Assembly (NCBI GenBank): GCA_030760725.1
Contig: JASWHV010000004.1
Coordinates: forward strand, 55,519,136-55,583,135
Reading direction: 5' to 3'
Length of the DNA: 64,000 bases
Origin: Neostapfia colusana
Lineage: Eukaryota > Streptophyta > Magnoliopsida > Poales > Poaceae
A model generated the notes under the pieces. It did no database searches, was not told where the DNA came from, and saw nothing but the letters and a program-made list of their open reading frames with translations. Of this stretch, positions 9,941 to 21,100 are shown one piece after another; the stretch's first letter is position 1, and the number at the start of each line of letters is the position of its first letter. The position numbers and the translations under genes are program-made.

Positions 9941-10804
9941 TGATGAGGACATCACAACAGTTGATACTCACATTGATATACAAGGACCAATCACAAGAGC
10001 ACGAGCACGGTTACTAAATCAGCAGCTGAACTCGTTCCTAACTTCCTACCCATGTGACTTTGAGAATGGATTGCTATTTAATGATTTAATTGTTATTAGG
10101 AATCATGGACATGATAAACAAGTAAAGGGAGGAGGATTTGGGGACGTGGAGAACCAGATGGGACGTCTACAAGTTGATGGAAACAGTCGCCAACTCGGAC
10201 TCGAGTTCAACTCGGAGTTCAGGAGCAGTCCATCTTAAAACGGACGCGCAGGATGCATACGGACTCCGTTTTCGACGTTCTACATATGCATGGAAAGATG
10301 AGAAGATAAACTTTCCAATGGTTCTGGTCCCACATTAAATTCGCCAGGAGTCATTGGGAGTTATCGAAACAAGTGGAATTCAGAGTTCTGTCCGGTGCTG
10401 CACCACCGTATTGGGCTTTTGGGCCTTGTATCCCGTATGAGTCCATTAGGGACACGTCTAAGGGTCTTATGGCCGAACCCTAGCCTTTAAATACTGTAGC
10501 CTCCAGCCAAATTCGTGTGTTTTGCTTAGATTAAACAATCTCGCCGTTCTACGGTTTTGTGAGACCCCAATTTCGCAATTTTAGATTGCATCTTCATCGT
10601 TCTTGCTTGTGTTCTCGGTTGCACCTGCAGGGATAGCCTTCTTGGTGAGGTCAAGCGTGTGAAGCACAGTTGATAACCAACGGAGCAGAGGTGTAGTGGT
10701 TGCAGGGGTAATTCGGGTCTGCTCGAGTGCCTCGGATCATCAACGTCGAGATCTCCACTTCAATCGACCTACATTTCAGAAGATCGGGCCTAAACCGCTC
10801 ATCA
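9941..10804 (+). repeat. 5' LTR of element B (864 bp)
   Basis: Opens TGATGAGGAC and ends CTCATCA. A TATA-like TTTAAATA lies near 10487. The first part encodes, in frame with pol of the 3' copy, the tail motif GPITRARARLLNQQ, which is intact here. Confidence 0.93.
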
Positions 10805-10806
10805 AT

Positions 10807-10816
10807 TGGTATCAGA
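10807..10816 (+). promoter_or_regulatory. Primer-binding site of element B
   Basis: TGGTATCAGA, two bases after the 5' LTR, is complementary to the 3' end of initiator Met tRNA and would prime minus-strand DNA synthesis. The match fails after ten bases (ATTTC instead of GC). Confidence 0.8.
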
Positions 10817-12014
10817 TTTCAGGTTGCCCGTGAGGTACTTTGATTTCCCACTACATTAGTTTTTATTTTTCATACCTAGAGTCCACAAAATAAGCCACAA
10901 AAAACATGTGTTTACCGATTCCTAGACCGTAGTGGCTGCAAGTTTCGTTTTTCAGTTTGCATTGTTGAGTTTGCATTCGTGTGGTCGAGTCTTGTTGCTG
11001 GTTTAGCTTTGTGTTTTTTGGTTCATAGTTATCATTTTTAGTCCTTGTTTTTCTTGCTGCTCACCTATTCCACAATCCCTAAACATCAAACCGATCCACC
11101 AAGATCATCGGTTTGCCCTAGCTAGCCGCCTTGCGTGAACTCCTGCATTGCCAACCCTAGAACAGGTGACAAACCATTGTGCCAGTCCTCCTTGATTCAT
11201 CACACAACATCCCATCACTTGTCGTTGCTAAATTCCAATTGTTTTTCACATCCTATTGCGAGATATGTTTCAAAACCGAGTTCGAATCAACATAAAAAAC
11301 AGTAACTCGGATAGCCTACCTTAAAACGACCATAACTTTTGCATATGAACTCAAAATCGGGCAATTTTTTTTCAAATTGATCTACTAAGAATTTTGCAAC
11401 CGATTTTCCACTGCTACGCCATGTTCGGCGAAACTTGTTTGGCCAAATTCCCCTCAGAAGATAGACTATCCGGCCTCCGAAGTTTCAGCCCTAATTTTAA
11501 AGAATCTTCCTGATTTTCTATAGGCCACATCTTACATCCAATTGAGCTGCAAAGTTGTGTGCTTCCTATTTTCGTGCTATCGAGTAAACAAAAAATATCA
11601 GAAAAAGATATTAAAAAAGAAAAAATAGTGAAGAGAGCACAGATATTAAAGCATTGACAACACACACTTGAAAACAGTTGGCCTATACATTTGTGCTGTA
11701 CTTATTGGTTATATCTTCCTGATTTTCTATTTTCCTTTGTACTGCCTTGTATTGTGCTAGGCATATAACACTTGTTAACCAGCAACAGTTCCTACATTGA
11801 ATACTTATTGAACTTTGTTTTGCTGTTAACGATTTTTGCTTATTAGCCACCATATTGTGCCATCCAAGCTCCACTTCGGTAAGAACACTTGTAAGAACGT
11901 GGTAAGACGCTTGAGAGAGAGAGATTGTTTCTTCCTTCCATTTTTCACATTGCCACTATCCTTTGTAGTTGATAGGGATAACATCTTTTTATTGTTTTTT
12001 ATTTACTACTAACA
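10817..12014 (+). other. Untranslated leader of element B
   Basis: About 1.2 kb of AT-rich sequence between primer site and gag. I see no conserved ORF; a short GA run lies near 11912-11922. It would hold the packaging signal, but no such signal can be identified by eye. Confidence 0.6.
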
Positions 12015-13353
12015 ATGGCAGAAGATAAAAGGGATGATGAATGTGTTCAACATGCTGAGTTGCGTGACATGATGAGGGAAATGACAGTTATGTTCACCAA
12101 AATCCACGCATCAGCAGAGGCTTCATTGATGACCTTGAATCACCAACTTGCTGATCTTGTTCTTCGGATGGATACTCTTGAGGCGCGGCTGCCTCTCGCT
12201 GAAGAACGTGAAGACGGTACTTATAATATGGAAGACCACAACAATCAACCAAGACTTCCACTTTATCTACGAGGTATGGGAGGTAATAATTGTTATAATT
12301 ACAATGATTGTCATAACAATTTTAATCGCCCTCTTGATGATCCTTTTGCTAAAGTCAAATTTAGTATACCCTCTTTTTCTGATTCTTATGATGCTATGGC
12401 ATATCTTGATTGGGAGATAACAGTAGAGCAGAAATTTAATGCCCACATTGTTCCCGAACAACATAGAGTACGTCAACCACTAGTGAGTTTAAGGATTTTA
12501 CTATTATATGGTGGAATGAACTTGTTAAAACTAGAACTGATCCTCCAACATGGGATAGATTAAAGTAAGCTATGCGTGTTTGTTTTGTTCCTCCTTTTTT
12601 TCAGCAGGACCTTCGCAAAAAATTGCAGCGCTTAGACCAAGGTAACATGTCCGTAGAGGAGTATTATCAAGAGTTACAAAAGGGTATGTTGCGCTGCGGG
12701 GTAGTAGAGGACATGGATGATAAAATAGCTCGTTTTTATGGGGGGTTGAGGCGTGAAATTCAGGACATTGTTGATTATAAGGAATATGATACTGTTAACA
12801 GATTATTTCAGCTGGCTATGTTGGCAGAAAAAGAATTGCAGGGCCGCCAACAGCAGCAGCAACAACGCACGAGGAGCACCTTCACACCGCGTTCGACATT
12901 TACACCATCCAAAACAGCACCATCTTCGAGTTTTCATACAGCCAATACACCATCCAATGGTGGCCAACGAACTTCACCTACTTCTCCATTTCCTCGCGCG
13001 GCGGAGGGCAGCAAGACGACATCATTCAAGCCTACGTCTTCCACTCCTTCCACGAGTCGAACTTCCGACATTAAATGTCACCGCTGCCAGGGAGCTGGTC
13101 ATGTGATGAAAGATTGCCCTAGCAAACGAGCATACATAGCACGAGATGATGGAGGGTATGATAGTACTTCGGATGTTGAAGATGAATATTCTCTTGCTAC
13201 TAACGTTGCAGGACCAAAAGATGACCACTATAGCACAGATGAAGAGGTACTTGGTACTGCAACAACGGAAAATTATAGAAGCATAATTTGCAGCCTGCTT
13301 TGAGCTCCAAAGTTGAGGCGGATGACAAGCTACAATGACACAATCTTTTTCAC
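12015..13353 (+). pseudogene. gag of element B
   Basis: Structural protein of the virus-like particle. It starts at ATG 12015 (MAEDKRDDECVQHAELRDMM). It has a helical N-terminus, the core motif VKFSIPSFSDSYDAMAYLDW with VEQKFNAHIVPEQHRVRQ, then in another frame DLRKKLQRLDQGNMSVEEYY and FYGGLRREIQDIVDYKEYD. A Gln/Thr/Ser-rich linker and a CCHC knuckle CHRCQGAGHVMKDC (about 13077-13118) follow. A one-base deletion near 12478, a CAA-to-TAA type stop near 12562 and a further shift near 13280 break the frame. The original was probably one gag-pol frame. Confidence 0.85.
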
Positions 13354-14121
13354 ATGTTTCTCATCGTCAAGGACTGCCGTGTGCATACTATAATTGATGG
13401 AGGCAGCTGCAATAACTTGGTGAACACGGATGTGGTCAAGAAACTTGGGTTGACAACAAGAGCACACCCTCATCCATACCACATCCAGTGGTTCAACAAC
13501 AGCGGTAAGGTTAGGGTAACACAAACAGCGAGAGTACATTTTTCGATTGGTTCTTACCATGATTTTGCCGATTTTGATATCGTACCTATGGATGCTTGTT
13601 CTCTTTCATTGGGATGTCCTTGGGAATTTGATATGGATGCTATTCATCATGGTAGAACTAATAAATATACTCTGATGCATAAAGGAAAGAAAATCACTTT
13701 GCTTCCTATGACTCCTGCTGAAATTGTGCATTTGGAGAAAAGTAAAACACGTGATGATAAGGCAACAAAATCACTAGACTCTGAAAAACAGCAAGTAATT
13801 AAGTTAAAATCACCTTCGTTGCTCACAACTAAATCTGACCTTGCTGATTTATTTAATACCAAGGGAATGTACTATGCTTTAGTATGCAAAGAAGCCATGT
13901 TTTCGCCTCATGAAGTGTCCATTGCATTACCCCCTGCTGTTGCTAACCTTTTGCAGGATTTTGCGGATGTGTTTCCCCCCGAGATACCCCCTGGATTACC
14001 ACCTATGAGGGGCATTGAACATAAGATCGACTTGATTCCAGGGGCAAGTTTGCCAAATCGTGCGGCGTACAGGGCGAACCCGGAATAGACAAGGGAAATT
14101 CAGCGACAAGTTCAAGATCTT
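13354..14121 (+). pseudogene. Protease region of element B
   Basis: Retroviral-type aspartic protease that cuts the polyprotein. The active-site region reads VHTIIDGGSCNNLVN (DGG in place of the common DSG, a variant known in this group). It is followed by HPYHIQWFNNSGKVRVTQ and LSLGCPWEFDMDAIHHGR. The frame ends at a TAG at 14086-14088 and continues beyond it into the RT N-terminus (PGLPPMRGIEHKIDLIPG lies just before). Confidence 0.82.
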
Positions 14122-15340
14122 TTGAACCGTGGGTATATTCGTGAAAGCCTTAGTCCTTGTTCTGTTCCTGTTCTTTTGGTTCCTAAGAAAGATGGTAGCT
14201 GGTGCATGTGTGTTGATTGTAGAGCGATTAATAACATCACCATTCGATATCGTTATCCTATTCCTCGCTTAGATGACGTGCTTGATAAATTGAGTGGTGC
14301 TATTATTTTTACAAAAATTTACTTGCGTAGTGGTTACCACCAAATTAGAATAGCACTAGGAGATGAATGAAAAACTGCATTTAAAACAAAGTTTGGACTT
14401 TATGAGTAATTAGTCATGCCTTTTGGTTTAACTAATGCACCTAGCACTTTTATATGATTAATGAACGAGGTTTTACGTGCTTTTATTGGAAAATTTGTGG
14501 TGGTTTATTTCGATGATATCCTAATTTACAACAAGTCATATGACGAACATCTTGATCATTTACGTGCTGTTTTCAGTGTCTTGAGAGATACACATTTGTT
14601 TGGTAACCTTGAAAAGTATGTCTTTTGCACCAATCGAGTTTCGTTTCTTGGATATGTTGTTTCATCGCAGGGAATTGAGATGGATGCGGCAAAAATTGTG
14701 GCGATCACTAGCTGGCCAACTCCATCGACCGTCACGCAGGTGCGTAGTTTTCTTGGTCTTGCAGGTTTTTATCGACGCTTTGTGCAAGATTTTAGCACCA
14801 TTGCAGCACCTCTCCATGAACTAACGAAGAAGGGAGTGCAGTTTCGATGGGGCGAACAGCAGCAACAAGCTTTTGATGTTCTCAAATTAAAGCTTACACA
14901 AGCACCATTTCTACAACTTCCTAATTTTGACAAGACATTTGAGCTAGAATGTGATGCAAGCGGCATTGGTATTGGAGGTGTTCTCAAACAAGGAGGTAAA
15001 CCCTTGCATTCTTTAGTGAAAATTACATGGTCCTTCTCTGAATTATTCCACTCATGATAAGGAATTGTATGTATTAGTGCGAGTTCTACAAACTTGGCAA
15101 CATTACTTGTGGTCTAAGGAGTTCGTCATACATTTCGATCATGAATCTTTGAAGTATCTTAAGTGTCAATCAAATCTGAATAAACAACATGCTAAATGGA
15201 TTGAGTTCATAGAATCATTTCCATACATCATTAAGCATAAGAAAGGGAAGGATAATGTTATTACAGATGTATTATCTAGACGTTACACCATGTTGTCCCA
15301 ACTTGATCATAAATTTTTTGGTTTGGAAACAATAAAATGA
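14122..15340 (+). pseudogene. Reverse transcriptase and RNase H of element B
   Basis: RT blocks in order: LVPKKDGSWCMCVDCRAIN, RYPIPRLDDVLDKLSGA, SGYHQIRI, MPFGLTNAPSTF, the active site YFDDILIYNK (about 14506-14535), then FLGLAGFYRRFV. RNase H begins FELECDASGIGIGGVL and continues after a frameshift near 15010 with HYLWSKEFVIHFDHESLKYL and GKDNVITDVLSRR. Stops at 14368-14370, 14407-14409 and 14456-14458 interrupt the RT; the last lies just before the YFDD block. The catalytic Asp pair is retained. Confidence 0.87.
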
Positions 15341-16627
15341 TTATATCCTACTGATTTGGACTTCAAAGATTCCTTTGAAAATTGTAGAGAAGGAAGAACT
15401 TAGAATAAATATGTACTACGGGAGGGCCTCCTCTATCGTGCTAACAAGCTATGTGTTTCTGCTAGTTCCGTTCGCCTATTACTTTGTCAGGAAGCACATG
15501 GAGGAAGTTTGATGGGACATTTTGGAGTGAAGAAAACTGAGGACGTGCTGGCCACACACTTCTTTTGTCCAAAGATGATATGTGATGTCGAGCGCTACGT
15601 GTCACGATGCACTACTTGCAACAAAGCTAAGTCTCGACTTAACCCACATGGTCTTTATATGCCTCTAACTGTTCCTAGTGTACCTTGGCAGGATATTTCC
15701 AGGGATTTTGTTTTGGGATTGCCTAGGACTAAGAGGGGGAGGGATAGTATTTTTGTGGTTGTTGATCGTTTCTCCAAAATGGCACATTTTATACCTTGTC
15801 ATAAGAATGATAATGCCTCACACATTGCTGATTTGTTTATGACGGAAATTATTCGTTTACACCAAATACCATTAAATCGTGATGCAAAATTTTTAAGTCA
15901 TTTTTGGAGAACTTTGTGGTATAAATTGGAAACTAAGCTGCTGTTTTCAATCACATGTCACCCACAAACCGATGGAGAAACTGAGGTAGTAAATCGTACT
16001 CTATCCACTTTGTTGTGGGCTGTTTTAAAAACAAATTTAAAGGGTTGGGAGGATTGTTTACCACATATAGAATTTGCTTACAACAGGTCAGTTCACTCTA
16101 CTACAAAGGTAAACCCATTCCAGGTAGTGTATGGTTTCAATCCCCGTGCTCCTATTGATTTATTACCCTTGCCTCCTTCTGAAACTGTAAATTTGGATGC
16201 TACACAACGATCTGAATTCATTCTTAAGATGCATGAAACTACAAAGAAAAATATTGAAAGGATGAATGAGAAGTATAGAATTCTTGGTAGTAAAGGTAGA
16301 AAAGAAGTAAAACTTGAACCAGGGGACTTGGTATGGCTACATTTGAGAAAAGAATGATTCCCTCACTTGAGAAAATCTAAATTTATGCCACGAGCTTCTG
16401 GTCCTTTTAAGATTGTTGAAAAGATCAATGACAATGCATATAAGCTTGAGTTGCCTCCCGATTTTGGGGTTAGTCCCACATTTAACATTTCAGATTTACG
16501 ACCATACTTGGGAGAAGAAGATGATCTTGAGTCACAGATGACCCCGATTCAAGAGGGGGAGGATGATGAGGACATCACAACAGTGGATACTCACATTGAT
16601 ATACAAGGACCAATCACAAGAGCATGA
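15341..16627 (+). pseudogene. Integrase of element B, frame enters the 3' LTR
   Basis: The zinc-binding HHCC region ends in CTTCNKAKSRL (about 15613). The core has DFVLGLPRTKRGRDS, and HPQTDGETEVVNRTLS carries the catalytic Glu. The segment that should hold the second catalytic Asp (SDRD) reads IPLNRDAKF, so several residues including that Asp appear deleted (about 15870). The C-terminus contains FEFAYNRS-type and KSKFMPRASGPFKIVE motifs. The frame continues through the polypurine tract into the 3' LTR to a TGA at 16625-16627, just after GPITRA; the 5' LTR has CGA there. A stop near 16356 also interrupts it. Confidence 0.85.
16551..16563 (+). promoter_or_regulatory. Polypurine tract of element B
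   Basis: AAGAGGGGGAGGA directly before the 3' LTR. It also codes (EGEDD) because the pol frame crosses it. Confidence 0.88.
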
Positions 16628-17428
16628 GCACGGTTACTAAATCAGAAGGTGAACTCGTTCCTAACTTCCTACCCATGTGACTTTGAGAATGGATTGCTAT
16701 TTAATGATTTAATTGTTATTAGGAACCATGGACATGATCAAAAAGTAAAGGGAAGAGGATTTGGGGACGTGGAGAACCAGATGGGACATCCACAAGTTGA
16801 TGGAAATAGTCGCCAACTCGGACTCGAGTTCAACTCGGAGTCCAGTAGCAGTCCATCTTAAAACGGACGCCCAGGATGCATACGGACCCCATTTTTGACG
16901 TTCTACATATGCATGAAAATATGAGAAGATAAAATTTCCAATGGTTCTGGTACCACATTAAAATTCGCCAGGAGTCACTGGGAGTTGTCGAAACAAGTCA
17001 AATTCAGAGTTCTGTCCGGTGCTGCACCACCTTATTGGGCTTTTGGGCCTTGTATCTCGTATGAGTCCATTAGGGACGCGTCTAAGGGTCTTATGGCCGA
17101 ACCCTAGCCTTTAAATACTTTAGCCGCCAGCCAAATTCGTGGGTTTTGCTTAGATTAAACAATCTCGCCGTTCTACGGTTTTGTGAGACCCCAATTTTGC
17201 AATTTCAGATAGCATCTTCATTGTTCTTGCTTGTGTTCTCGGTTGCACCTGCAGGGATAGACTTCTTGGCGAGGTAAAGTGTGTGAAGCACGGTTGATAA
17301 CCAACAGAGCAGAGGTGTAGTGATTGCAGGGGTAATTCGGGTCCGCTCGAGTGCCTCGGATCATCAACGTCAAGATCTCCACTTTAATCGACCTACCATT
17401 CAGAAGATCGGGCCTAAACCTCTCATCA
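16564..17428 (+). repeat. 3' LTR of element B (865 bp)
   Basis: Opens TGATGAGGAC and ends CTCATCA, like the 5' LTR, with roughly 35 differences by eye. It is followed by the target duplication GATTG. Confidence 0.93.
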
Positions 17429-17433
17429 GATTG
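17429..17433 (+). repeat. Target site duplication GATTG, right copy
   Basis: Matches 9936-9940. Removing element B and one copy restores continuity with ORF0 as seen uninterrupted in copy C (28685 onward). Confidence 0.93.
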
Positions 17434-17904
17434 TCTTGCTGTGAAGCTCAAGGAGAGCACCAGCCGTGGAGACCATTTCGAGAGTGCTCACAGTGCACTC
17501 CGCAATGTTCTCCTTTTGACGATAAAGCGACTGAACGAACAACATAATTAGTTGCATCGTCTGAAGAAGGCAAAGAAAAAAAGCCGCGTCGACATCACGG
17601 CTTTGCAACAGAAAGTGCAGGTCTTGACCCAGAAAAATGAGGATCTCACTCAAGAGCGTGATGACGCTATTGAAGAGGGGCAAGGCTGGGAAGAGGACTA
17701 CAACCAGGCCATGGATGAGGTGCATGCGTTGCAGGACCTCGTACCTCCGGTAATAGGCCTACGATGGTAGGTGCCATACCGATGGTTTTGGGTATCCCGG
17801 TGATGGGGGAACCTGAACCGGAAGAGGAGGTCATGGACCCGGAGCCACCAACAGAGGTAGCGAAGTACGATGACCAACAGGAGGTCGAGTTTTACTCCAA
17901 GTAG
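17434..17904 (+). pseudogene. ORF0 of element A, 3' part
   Basis: Second half of ORF0 after the B insertion. It encodes the coiled-coil segment (HQLHRLKKAKKKSR-type basic patch, then heptads through ALQQKVQVLTQKNEDLTQER) and the motif EEDYNQAMDEVHALQDLVPP. The acidic tail follows in a shifted frame and ends at the TAG at 17902-17904 (FYSK). Small deletions near 17757 disrupt the frame. Codons before 17552 also contain a stop (AAT TAG where other copies read Asn-Gln). Confidence 0.7.
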
Positions 17905-18177
17905 TGAGTTACCGTTGCCAAGTAGGGCAGCGAAGGTGGTGTAGGAAAAACTTTTGTAATCGGTGAAATGTCGTATAGACAGTAGTATATCTATAGGTAG
18001 TGATGACATGAGCACGACTTGTCAGAGACATGAGAATAATGTATCTTGTATAAAGTTTATGCTTTATCAATATATGTGAATGTTGTGCAAGTTATTCATG
18101 TGTCACTTCAATACCTACTGTTTCATATAGAATTTTAAGTATGACATGTGCTGATCGCTGCTGTTTTGAATTTCAGA
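17905..18177 (+). other. Spacer between ORF0 and gag in element A
   Basis: About 270 bp without an ORF, conserved in copies C, D and E. It ends in TGCTGTTTTGAATTTCAG, a good-looking 3' splice site, one base before the gag ATG. Confidence 0.5.
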
Positions 18178-21100
18178 ATGACTCGCACTCGTGCTAACCC
18201 AGACGTTGGGGGTTCTAGTAAGGGGGGAGAGGCCTCCCAACAGCATCCCGAGGATTCCTTGGGACAGCAACAGCAACAGAAACAATCGCCACCGCCAACG
18301 GTTACATTGGCCGACATCGTTGCGGCTCAGGCGGGTTCTCATCAGCAGCACACGGAGTTTCTGCAGACCCTTATTGCGAATACGTATCGACCAGAGAGGC
18401 GTCAAGATCGTGAGGAGCACCAACAAAGCTCCTACTACGACTTTCTAGCTACTCATCCCCCGGTATTCTTAAGGGCGGATGAACCCCTCGATGCGGACAA
18501 CTGACTCCGCACGATGGAGATGAAGATCGGGCTGCTCCAAGTGAGTGAGCAGCGCAAGACTCAGTTCGCGGTCCAACAGCTTCAAGGATCCGCGAGCGCT
18601 TGGTGGGCGAACTACTGTGCCTCGCAACACACCAAGTGAGTTATGACCTGGGCGGAGTTCCGGACGCCTTCAGGGCCTATCACATACCGCCGGGTCTTAT
18701 GAAGAGGAAGATGCAGGAGTTCCTTCGCCTGCAGCAAGGAAGCCGGAACGCGCTGGAATACTCCAGGGTGTTCAATGATCTAGCACTCTACGCTTGTTAT
18801 CATGCCGATACCGATGAGAAGCGGCGGGATCATTTTTGCCAGGGCCTTAACCCGCTCCTGAAGGACAAGCTGGCGATGTTCAATCGTGGCAGCCTCAATG
18901 ATATTATTGATGCTACGATTGTTCAGGAGGACTCCGGCAAGGAGTTAGTGACGGCGGAGAAGAAGCAAAGCGCGCCGCAAAGCAGCGGAGAAGGAGGTGG
19001 TCCTTCTAAAAAATACCAGATGGTGTATCACTCACCATCGGGGCAACGCTGGCAGCCACCACAGAGGCCGATGCCATTCCGCAGTCAGCCATATTCTCCA
19101 CCGGCATTCAGGCCGGTACTACCAGCACTACCTCCGCAGAAACAACAGCAGCAGTGGGCGATGCCACGTGCGTTTACACCTCGGCAGCGCATGCCGGGCT
19201 TTCGTCTCCCAAGCACGGGCCAAACAGCAGCCACATGCTTCAAATGTGGTCACCCAGGACACTTCGCCAACAACTGTCCTGAGAGGCAAGGCGGCGGAGT
19301 GACACCACAATTTCTGGTGAGGAATCAGCTCCGGAACTCCACTAATGCGCGGCGGGCAAATCCTAAGCCCGGCACCGTCCACCAACTCGCCATAGAGGAT
19401 GTGCCGGAGGGAGAGCCAATCCTTGCGGGTATGTTCCAACTCCACCAGCATCCCACCATAGTATTATTTGATTCAGGCACCACACACAGTTTTATTAGCC
19501 AAGCTTTCATTGCTAAATACAGCTTGCAAATACTACCCACTGAAAGTCCATACTTGATTTGTTCATCGGGTGGGAAAATTTCAGCAAGCATGATGGTTCG
19601 AAAAGCGCCATTATACTTAGAGGGTAGAGTATACCCTACGTCTCTCATAGTTTTAGAGGGACAGAAGGTCGATGTCATCTTAGGGATGTCGTGGTTAACC
19701 CGCCATGGCGCTGTTTTAGACACCATCCTCCGAGTCGTGCATTTGCACTCAGAAGTGCACGAGTCTCACTCTTTATTTCTGGACAGTCCAGAAATAAAAC
19801 TTCCAAGTGTATATCAATCCACAACCATCAGATTGGAAGACATTCCAGTAGTCCGTGAGTTCCCTGACGTGTTCCCGGATGATTTGCCGGGGATGCCACC
19901 AGACCGAGAGGTAGAGTTCAAGATTGAACTTGCACCAGGAACTATGCAAATATACCGAAGGCCGTACAAGATGGCGCCCAAGGAATTGGCTGAACTGAAG
20001 ACGCAGTTAATGGACCTGCTGGAGAAGGGTTTTATTAGGCCGAGCTCCTCGCCATGGGGCTGTTTGGCATTATTTGTGAAGAAGAAAGACGAGATGTTGC
20101 GGCTTTGTGTGGACTATCGTCCACTAAACGCCGTAACCATCAAGAACAAGTAACCGTTGCCACGGATCAAAATGTTGTTTGATCAGTTGGTCGAAGCAAA
20201 GATCTTTTCCAAAATGGACTTAAGATCCGAGTACCATCAGATTAAGATACGGGCTGAGGATATTCCGAAGACGGCTTTCTCAACGAGGTACGGACTTTAT
20301 GAGTACCTGTTCATGTCCTTTGGCCTCACCAACGCTCCAGCTCACTTATGTACTTGATGAAATCGGTATTCACGCCGGAGCTGGACAAGTTTATCGTGGT
20401 CTTCATTGACGACATATTGGTATATTCCAAATCGGAGGAAGAACACAGGAAGCATCTGCGTATAGTCTTGCAACGGCTGCGGGAACACCAACTATAGACG
20501 AAATTCAGCAAGTGCCAATTCTGGATATCGCAAGTGCCTTTTCTCGGGCATATTATCTCAGGCATCGCTGTAGACCCGAGTAAGATCACACAAGTGCTGA
20601 ATTGGAAGTCCCCGAGAACAGTTCACGAGGTACGGAGTTTCCTCGGACTCACGGGATATTATCGGAGATTCATTCCGAACTTCTCAAAGATTGCCAAGCC
20701 TATGACAGAGCTGCTGAAGAAGGCTACCAAATATGTTTGGAGTCCAGCATGTGAAGCTGCATTCAAGGCATTAGTGAAGCACCTACCATCATCACCGGTT
20801 TTGGCGCAGCCAGACACAACAAAACCGTTCGATGTGTACTGCGATGCATCCGGCATTGGGCTCAGATGTGTGCTGATGCAAGACCGAAGAGTGGTCGTGT
20901 ATGGATCATGGCAGCTCAGAAACCATGAGCAGAATTATCCAACTCATGACTTAGAGCTCGCTGCCGTGGTACATGCACCAAAAATGTGGAAGCACTACCT
21001 ACTCGGTAACCTCGTGCATTTATATACCGACCACAAGAGCCTCAAGTACATATTCACTCAGAAAGAACTGAACATGAGGCAGCGAAGATGGTTAGAGTTG

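Larger units (their letters stand above)
9941..17428 (+). mobile_element. Complete CRM-like Ty3-gypsy element B nested in element A
   Basis: 7,488 bp with LTRs at 9941-10804 and 16564-17428 that open TG and close CA. It has a primer site at 10807, gag, protease, RT, RNase H, integrase, a polypurine tract (16551-16563), and a perfect GATTG target duplication. Gag (VEQKFNAHIVPEQHRVRQ), the IIDGGSCNNL protease and a pol tail running into the 3' LTR resemble the CRM group of chromoviruses known from cereal centromeres. The LTRs differ at roughly 4-5% of sites by eye. Many stops and frameshifts make it defective. It inserted after A. Confidence 0.9.

Noticed and set aside
9941..17428. That the CRM-like element shows this window to be a centromere
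   Set aside because: One defective copy is not enough. CRM relatives also occur outside centromeres, and no satellite array is present.
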